Source: an uncultured Pseudomonadota bacterium
Lineage (GTDB): Bacteria > Myxococcota_A > Bradymonadia > Bradymonadales > GCA-2716585
Assembly (NCBI GenBank): GCA_937123825.1
Contig: CAKZKQ010000287.1
Coordinates: forward strand, 1-64,000
Direction of reading: 5' to 3'
DNA length: 64,000 nucleotides
Positions 58,669-64,000 of this stretch are shown piece after piece; the first letter of the stretch is position 1, and each line of letters opens with the position of its first letter. The notes beneath the pieces were generated by a model. The model saw only the letters and a program-made list of their open reading frames with translations, did no database searches and was not told the origin of the DNA. Made by a program: the position numbers and the translations under genes.

Positions 58669-59852
58669 AACCGCTCGCTCCAGGCTGGGCCTGGGCTCCG
58701 GTGGTGCACCTGGGACCAGAGGCCTTCAAGCAGGGCACCGCCAACCTGCCCCCACAGACACACTTCCCCCAGGACACCCGCGCCGGCCTGCTGGAGCGCC
58801 TCACCCCTGGTCTTCAACCCCTGCTGCCAACGCGCCACAACCCACACCAAGGCTTCATCGCGGCTCTGACAACCATCACCGCCCCAACCCTCCTGGCGCT
58901 CTACAAGGCCGGAGCCTGCGGCATCCTGATGACCGATCCCACACCGCCCGAACGGCACGCCATACATCTGGCGACAGCATTGGGCATGGCCATGGCCCAC
59001 GTCTCACCTGAAACCCTGCCGCGGTCGGGACACCGGTTTGTCCTAAACACCCTCTCCCACCAGGGCCCGCACCTGACGCGCTCCCCACACAACCCATGGC
59101 CACAAAGCGCCAAAAGGGTCTTGCCCGCAATGGCGTTGACATCACCCCTCGCCTCGCCAGCCAACCCCACCCCACAGACCACCGCGCTCGCCCAACACCA
59201 CCCTCCCCCACAGATGTGGCTGGAGTTGATGCACGGCCAACGCGAAGAGGTCCACATCGCGCAGCGCCTGCTGAACGCCAACAAGGCCTGCGGTGTTGGC
59301 CTGCTGCGTTTGGAATATGTACTCTACAGCGACCCGGGGATGGACTTTGAGGATCTGGTGTGGCGACTCAAAGCGATCATGGACGCGCTCAAACCCAGCC
59401 CCCTGGCCATAAGACTGGCCGATTGGTCACAGGCAAAGCCCCCCACGAGCGACACCGAGTTGATGGGCTGGAACGGCCGTCGCGGGCTCTCGGGGCTGAT
59501 CGCGCAGCGCTCACTGGCGTTGCAGATCGACGCCATCGCGCGCGCCGCCATGGACACTCGCCACCAAGAGGTGTGGTGCGTGGCGCCCTTTGCCCAACAA
59601 GGGGCAGAGCTGCGCCAGGTCACGCAACTGGCCCGGGGGCGCGTTCGGGTGGGTGCCATGATCGAATCAGAGCTGGGACTTGAGCGCTGGCCGCGGTGGA
59701 TGGGCCAAGAAAAGGCAGGGGTCGAAGGGCTGTGGCTGGGCACGGGCGATCTCTTCGCCTCGCTGGACACGCACACACGCGAAGGGTTGATGGCTCAGGT
59801 CAAAGAGATGTCGACGCGCTGGCCAACCTGGGTGTGTGGTCAACCGCGCTGA
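58665..59852 (+). CDS. divergent enzyme-I-like PEP-utilising protein
   Basis: 395 residues, no signal peptide. Weak but ordered similarity to PTS enzyme I / PEP synthase. An N-terminal phosphohistidine-type segment (LLALYKAGACGILMTD, then ERHAIHLATALGMAMAHV with His98 in place of the TSHAAI site) is followed by a PEP-binding TIM-barrel: CGVGLLRLEYVLYS, LAIRLADWSQAKP, RRGLSGLIAQRSLALQIDAI, VWCVAPFAQQGAEL, VRVGAMIESELGLE and LWLGTGDLFASLD (GTGD where enzyme I has GTND). The usual N-terminal HPr-binding domain is missing and the protein is much shorter than enzyme I (about 575). GTG start overlaps the rapZ stop, a classic PTSNtr location. Function is inferred. Confidence 0.65.
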   Translation: MKPLAPGWAWAPVVHLGPEAFKQGTANLPPQTHFPQDTRAGLLERLTPGLQPLLPTRHNPHQGFIAALTTITAPTLLALYKAGACGILMTDPTPPERHAIHLATALGMAMAHVSPETLPRSGHRFVLNTLSHQGPHLTRSPHNPWPQSAKRVLPAMALTSPLASPANPTPQTTALAQHHPPPQMWLELMHGQREEVHIAQRLLNANKACGVGLLRLEYVLYSDPGMDFEDLVWRLKAIMDALKPSPLAIRLADWSQAKPPTSDTELMGWNGRRGLSGLIAQRSLALQIDAIARAAMDTRHQEVWCVAPFAQQGAELRQVTQLARGRVRVGAMIESELGLERWPRWMGQEKAGVEGLWLGTGDLFASLDTHTREGLMAQVKEMSTRWPTWVCGQPR

Positions 59853-60604
59853 ACCTCAGGCACGCTCATGTAGATGGCACGCAGGGGATCAAGCTCATCC
59901 CCATACAAATAGGCCGGACCCAACCCCACCGAGCGATCCACCCCACCCATGGCGTTGAGATCGAGCGAGGGACCGCGGCCGTCGCCCTGCAACCAGCGCG
60001 CGTTGGCCAATTGCTGGCGCTCCCACTGGGCCTGGAGGACGAGGACGTCCTGGAGGTTGGACGGGAGCTGATCGGCGAAAGCGTAGAGGATGTGACCAGC
60101 AACCTCGGCGTCGTCTTCGGCGCGGTGAGCATTTTCAAGCACAATCCCCAGCCGGTCGGCGACCTTGCCCAGACCGTGTCGTCGGTGCTCGCGCTGAAGC
60201 TCACGGGCAAAGATCAGCGGGTCGAAGGTGGGGGACTTGCTGGGCCACTCCAGCCCCGCGCGCTCCAACTCGGCTTTGAGGAAGCTGCGGTCAAAGGAGA
60301 GGTTGTACGCACCAATACCCACCCCTTGAAGGCGCCGATGAACCTCGGGGGCGATCTGCGCAAAAGAGGGCTTCCCCGCGACGTCCTCATCCGAGATGCC
60401 GGTCAACTCAATGACCTCAGGCGGAATCGGCTTGCCGGGATCGACCAGCGAGCCCCAGCGCTCCAACACCTTGCCATTGTCAAAGGTGACAATACCGACC
60501 TCAATGATCCGCTCGGTCTCAGGATCAAAGCCGGTGGTTTCAACGTCGAGAACGGCCAGCGTGAGGTCTGTCCAGTTTTCAGGCCACTGCGGTTCTTGGG
60601 TCAT
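59840..60604 (-). CDS. DEDDh 3'-5' exonuclease, DnaQ-like
   Basis: 254 residues. Exonuclease I motif LAVLDVETTGFDPETERIIEVG (Asp, Glu), exonuclease II GAYNLSFDRSFLKAELERAG (Asp), exonuclease III NAHRAEDDAEVAGHILYAF (His/Asp). The C-terminal 75 residues are unassigned. Length fits an epsilon-like or proofreading/trimming exonuclease, not fused to a GIY-YIG domain. ATG 60604 preferred over 60610. Convergent with the enzyme-I-like gene; the stop codons overlap by 13 bp. Confidence 0.9.
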   Translation of the reverse strand: MTQEPQWPENWTDLTLAVLDVETTGFDPETERIIEVGIVTFDNGKVLERWGSLVDPGKPIPPEVIELTGISDEDVAGKPSFAQIAPEVHRRLQGVGIGAYNLSFDRSFLKAELERAGLEWPSKSPTFDPLIFARELQREHRRHGLGKVADRLGIVLENAHRAEDDAEVAGHILYAFADQLPSNLQDVLVLQAQWERQQLANARWLQGDGRGPSLDLNAMGGVDRSVGLGPAYLYGDELDPLRAIYMSVPEVQRG

Positions 60605-60980
60605 GGGCACACCACTTTAAAAACAAAGGAAACATCACACGGGGCCCAGACCATGGGCATGAACTGGGCGATGGAGCAGGAGTCTGCCATGAAGCGCTTT
60701 GGCCGACAAGGATGTCATAAGAGTGTCCGACAGTATGTAATATTAATGTTACATGCAATGCAAAAACAACACACACTATGTTACACACCATACATCCCAG
60801 CCACTTCCCCACCCCCCAACACACCGACACCACACACAGGCAACTCGCCATAAAAACAAAAAACCAAATCATTACAGCCACTTACAGAACAAAACCCACA
60901 TCACCGTCCAAACTGGCACGAATATTCCTATACAAGAAAACCGTCGAAAGCATTTTGTCCGCGACCTGGAGAGCCATCTC
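60605..60980. other. divergent AT-rich and C/A-rich intergenic region with palindrome
   Basis: About 375 bp. The segment 60781-60900 has 7 G in 120 bases on the plus strand. It includes the palindrome at 60735-60754 (separate entry). No gene supported; the open frame from 60753 is upstream extension of the following gene. Confidence 0.6.
60735..60754. promoter_or_regulatory. 20 bp near-perfect palindrome
   Basis: ATGTAATATTAATGTTACAT: ten-base arms with only one T-G wobble pair. It lies in the divergent region between the exonuclease gene and the 725-residue orphan, so an operator is plausible. Part of it is repeated 20 bp later as ATGTTACA. Confidence 0.55.
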
Positions 60981-63158
60981 ATGGCCAGCATCGCCATCAG
61001 CATCAATCCGGCACCGCACATCCCCACACAACGGGCTGCGCACCGTGGACCCTTTGAGCGCCTGCTCTCAGCAATCCAACTTCCCAGCTCGCCCTCCATG
61101 ATCGAGTTGGAAGATGTCCTGCGAGAACACCACGAAACCATCGAAGAAATGGGAGACCAGCAGCAGATGAAGCTGCGGCGCTGGTTGTTTTCCCAAAGCC
61201 CCATCGGGGCCTGCGTGGAAGCCATCTGCGAACAAAACCGCAGCGCCAGGCAAACCTTCATGGGCATGCTCGACCAAAGCAGACCCGAAACCTGGTCCCA
61301 AATTCCCAGACTCCTGGGCAATCATCTGGCGCTGGCCATTTGGTGGGAAGCGCGCAAAGAGTACCGCAAAGCCGCAACGTTGCTCGGACTGCTCTTGCGC
61401 ATGGGCATGGCCGCTGGTCAACAAGGCATCATCAACCGCTGCGCTGCACGGCTTGACACCATCCTGCAACTCCAACCTCAGTTGGGCACACTCTCTGTCA
61501 ATGCCGTCACGTTGCGCCAGGCCCGTCAAGCGTGGCGATGCTGGGGCGCCAGCGCCAACACCTGTGACCCGGAAACGCTCTTCCGCCTGGCCAGGCTCCT
61601 CAAAGGCCGCGCCGACGCAACGGCCGCCGACGCCGACGCCGGACTGGAAGAAATCGCCGTGCTTGAGCGCCTCCTGGAGGTCTCAAACCCCAAAAACGAC
61701 GCCCCGCTGCGTGGCCGGGCCATTTTGCGGCTGATGGAACTCTACCAGGACATTGGCCCCCAATGGCCTTCGGCCTGCCGCAGAGGTCTGGACCTCTTGC
61801 CCCAATGGGCCACAGCCGCGACCTTGCGCAACAAACCCCTGCGCGACATCGACGCCGTGCTGAACATGGCCACCGGCTTCGAACAACTGCTCGACTCGGC
61901 CGGATGCGCCAACTCAGACCACGTCCTGGTCGAACGCCTCCAAGAAGCCCTCTACATCCTGGAAAAAGAGCGCAGCGGCAGCCCCCACCTGGTCGCCCTC
62001 AACGTTGGCCTGGCCAACGCGCGACTCAACAAACTCGGCACCAACTCAGACAGCACCGAACTGGAGCGGATCTGGCGCCTCTACGCCCAGGGCCACCGTC
62101 TGGCCCGCGGCAATCGACCACTGCGCAATCAAATCCGCGCCGCAGCCACCGCCGTCATGGGACGCTGGCTCGAGACCGGCGACCCAGGCGCTCAGTACGC
62201 CGCCAACAAGTGGCTTGGTGAAGGCTGCCCCAGAGACGCCAATGCCAATGAACTGGTCAACTGGTGCACGCTCCACCTGAGCCTTCCACAGCCCCAACGC
62301 CAACAATTCCCCTGGGAAGAAGCCTCCCGGCTCGCCCAGCGGATCCTTCAACACCCCGAAGCCAGCGCCAAGCCCTACAACGTCGCGCTCGCCCTGGTCA
62401 TCCGCTCCCTGGCCTGCATCAACGCCAGCCAGAGTGGCTCGGGACGCCACCTGCACAATGCCGTCGGCTGGCTGCGCCGCGCGATCGCCCTGCTGGGCCG
62501 CCAACTCAAGCGCAACCGCGCCCCCCAGAGCCAACAACTCCAGGGCAGAGCGCTGCTGGCCCTTGGCCACGTGCAACTGGCACTGATCAAACACTGCGAC
62601 GATGAAGCCGAAACGCTCCGGCTCCAGCGTCAAGCACTGCGCGATGTCACCAACGCGCAACGGATTTTCTCCACACAGGGCCTCGGCGTTCAGGCCGCTG
62701 AGGCCCTGTGGATCCAGAGCCGATTGCAGACTGCTGCGATCGCCCGTAGCACAACCGAGCAGCGTCAGCGTCTGGATGACGCCCGGCGCACCACGCTGGC
62801 AGGCCTGGCGCTGCTCGGAGGGACCTACGAATCAAGGCTCTGTGTGGGACAACACACCGAGGGGAAGTCGCTAAGAGAACTGCTCATCCACCGCCGTTTG
62901 GAGGTCGAGAGCATGGATCAAGGCGGCTTTGAAGGCAAAACACTCCGGCTGCCTTCAGCGGTGGGGGCATGCTCGATGCGGCATGCGGCGCCAGACAGGC
63001 TCACCAAAGAGGCGCAAAAAGCAGCCAAAGGCCGCACGCTCTCGCGTTCGACCTCTGTCAAAAGCGCCTCAGACGTCCAGGTCCACAACCTGCCCAGCCC
63101 AAGCGCCCATCATTATACGTACCCATCAAACCTGGAATCTCACCACAGCGGCTCTTGA
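60981..63158 (+). CDS. orphan 725-residue helical protein
   Basis: Start ATG 60981 (MASIAISINPAP) with GGAGA about 10 bases upstream; the longer frame from 60753 is unsupported. The protein is rich in Ala/Leu/Arg helices and looks TPR-like or helical-repeat in character (YRKAATLLGLLLRMGMAAGQQ, ALLALGHVQLALIKH, NVALALVIRSLACINASQ), but I see no canonical motif. No signal peptide or membrane segment. The C-terminal 90 residues are low complexity. Function unknown. Its stop overlaps a minus-strand small ORF. Confidence 0.7.
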   Translation: MASIAISINPAPHIPTQRAAHRGPFERLLSAIQLPSSPSMIELEDVLREHHETIEEMGDQQQMKLRRWLFSQSPIGACVEAICEQNRSARQTFMGMLDQSRPETWSQIPRLLGNHLALAIWWEARKEYRKAATLLGLLLRMGMAAGQQGIINRCAARLDTILQLQPQLGTLSVNAVTLRQARQAWRCWGASANTCDPETLFRLARLLKGRADATAADADAGLEEIAVLERLLEVSNPKNDAPLRGRAILRLMELYQDIGPQWPSACRRGLDLLPQWATAATLRNKPLRDIDAVLNMATGFEQLLDSAGCANSDHVLVERLQEALYILEKERSGSPHLVALNVGLANARLNKLGTNSDSTELERIWRLYAQGHRLARGNRPLRNQIRAAATAVMGRWLETGDPGAQYAANKWLGEGCPRDANANELVNWCTLHLSLPQPQRQQFPWEEASRLAQRILQHPEASAKPYNVALALVIRSLACINASQSGSGRHLHNAVGWLRRAIALLGRQLKRNRAPQSQQLQGRALLALGHVQLALIKHCDDEAETLRLQRQALRDVTNAQRIFSTQGLGVQAAEALWIQSRLQTAAIARSTTEQRQRLDDARRTTLAGLALLGGTYESRLCVGQHTEGKSLRELLIHRRLEVESMDQGGFEGKTLRLPSAVGACSMRHAAPDRLTKEAQKAAKGRTLSRSTSVKSASDVQVHNLPSPSAHHYTYPSNLESHHSGS

Positions 63159-63205
63159 TCGCCCAGGTCGATGCTCTGAAAACCTTTCATCATCTTCTTG
63201 TCCAT
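63140..63205 (-). CDS. possible 21-residue peptide gene
   Basis: ATG at 63203-63205 with AGAGGAG 9 bases upstream opens 21 codons and a stop: it starts MDKKMMKGFQ, has a SIDLGDQ middle and ends EPLW. It lies 39 bp downstream of the secreted-protein gene on the same strand, so it may be the second gene of that transcript. Its 3' end overlaps the convergent orphan gene by 19 bp. It was too short for standard gene finding. It could be a signalling peptide, RiPP precursor or toxin-type peptide, but no modification enzyme is nearby. It may also be a chance ORF. Confidence 0.4.
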   Translation of the reverse strand: MDKKMMKGFQSIDLGDQEPLW

Positions 63206-63244
63206 GGTTCCGTGCTCCTCTTCTGAATGCTTCAGGTTCCGGTC

Positions 63245-63703
63245 TCAGTACTCAGGGCCATTTTCACCCAGATCGAAGACCACGGTGCCCTGCTTGTCTC
63301 CGGTGACGCTGTTGAGCAGGAAAGTGTCGCTGCCTGCGCTGGCGACGTAGAAGAGCTCGGTGACCTCATCGGAGGTCAACTCGACAAGCTGCAGGCCGCT
63401 GGTGGAACCAAAGAAATCACAGTCAAAATCAACCCAACCGCCCGAAGACGTCACCGAAGCGGTGGGGATGCAGTCACCCGAGAGCGCGCCGGAGGCGTCC
63501 CAGAAGAGGACCTTGGCATGGGTCATGGGACCGGAGTAGCCCACGCCGTTGTCCCACATTTCAGCAACAAAATCGCCGGTTCCAGCAGAGCCCGATCCGT
63601 TGGACCCGCTGGCAAAAACAGTGCTTGAAGAAGTCAAAATCAAAGCACAGATCGCAAACCAAACAACCGACGACACACCACCAAAAAGAACATTGTTTTT
63701 CAT
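63245..63703 (-). CDS. small secreted protein
   Basis: 152 residues. ATG at 63703 has GGGAG 7 bases upstream, the frame being open to 63844. Signal peptide: MKNNVLFGGVSS, then VVWFAICALILTSSSTVFA, cleavage expected after AFASG-like VFASG. The mature part is Gly/Ser-rich then a compact beta domain with Cys near GDCIPTASV and FDCDFFG (a likely disulfide), and LVELTSDEVTELFYVASAG. Family not recognised. The putative peptide gene follows. Confidence 0.75.
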   Translation of the reverse strand: MKNNVLFGGVSSVVWFAICALILTSSSTVFASGSNGSGSAGTGDFVAEMWDNGVGYSGPMTHAKVLFWDASGALSGDCIPTASVTSSGGWVDFDCDFFGSTSGLQLVELTSDEVTELFYVASAGSDTFLLNSVTGDKQGTVVFDLGENGPEY

Positions 63704-64000
63704 TTTAAATCTCCCGACAGTACATGTGCTAAAAGAACCCTTCTCGAATGGGCGGTTGTCTAACAGATGTTTCTGTAGAAAAAAACAAAAAAATTCAAAA
63801 AACAAACTCAACCCTGAACAAAACTTCACAAATGACAACACCAAAGAGCTTTACCAGGGGACTCAATGCTTCATGCATGGTAAAAAAACACCACCCAAAC
63901 CAGCCTCAAATGCCTCCAAAACCCGCAAAAAACAACAACATGATAATTTTACACAAATAATGTAAAGACAAAACCATCTCACTTCAATGACCTTATTGAG
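63704..64000. other. AT-rich upstream region at the window edge
   Basis: AT-rich sequence with A-runs, probably holding the secreted-protein promoter. An imperfect hairpin TTTACCA...TGGTAAA occurs at about 63851-63886. No gene seen before the end of the window. Confidence 0.4.

Overview
The window is GC-rich, gene-dense chromosomal DNA from a Gram-negative bacterium. The envelope genes point to a deltaproteobacterial or Myxococcota-type lineage, possibly Bradymonadales-like; this is an inference from style, not from a marker tree. The clues are lipoproteins with Asn/Asp/Pro-rich stalks after the lipobox, Cys-rich repeat modules, an S8 protease with MopE-like CGDGIDNDCDG repeats and a MYXO-CTERM-like tail, an LptA-like protein, GatCAB, SUF-only Fe-S assembly and an rpoN-hpf-rapZ block. 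No rRNA, tRNA, CRISPR array, prophage or classical insertion sequence was seen.

Layout. 1-2.9 kb: 3' part of transketolase, a small membrane protein and a divergent TetR regulator with three operator-like repeats between them. 3-10.6 kb: a giant Cys-rich/beta-repeat lipoprotein, a DUF4091 (GH123-like) protein and a LamG-type lipoprotein. 11-20 kb: pabB with an unknown partner, an AsmA-like/GT51 glycosyltransferase fusion, PEGA protein plus Xaa-Pro aminopeptidase, and a PLP aminotransferase. 20-22.6 kb: a frameshifted, motif-depleted sirtuin relic and a REP-associated (Y1/HUH) transposase. 22.6-27 kb: gatC-gatA-gatB-mtnA. 27-35.7 kb: lipoproteins, an NrdG-like radical SAM protein, the S8 protease, an LPP20-like lipoprotein and proB. 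35.7-40 kb: a CxxC protein, rnz, a lipoprotein and fdhD. 40-45.5 kb: sufBCDSU on the minus strand behind a strong sigma70-type promoter. 46-52 kb: dnaG, rpoD and a FecCD/BtuCD-type ABC transporter coupled to rpoD. 52.6-60.6 kb: pyrG, then lptA-rpoN-hpf-rapZ and an enzyme-I-like PEP-utiliser, then a DEDD exonuclease. 61-64 kb: an orphan 725-residue protein, a possible 21-residue peptide gene and a small secreted protein.

The most distinctive non-genic signal is a dispersed short palindrome, core GGTGTCTGGCACC. I found eleven copies, some in inverted pairs and one inside the pabB reading frame. The REP-associated transposase at 21-22 kb is the obvious candidate partner. The most interesting proteins are the AsmA-GT51 fusion, the truncated enzyme-I-like protein following rapZ, the split sirtuin relic and the 21-residue peptide. 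Several neighbouring genes share TTGA, GTGA or ATGA stop/start overlaps, so translational coupling looks common here.
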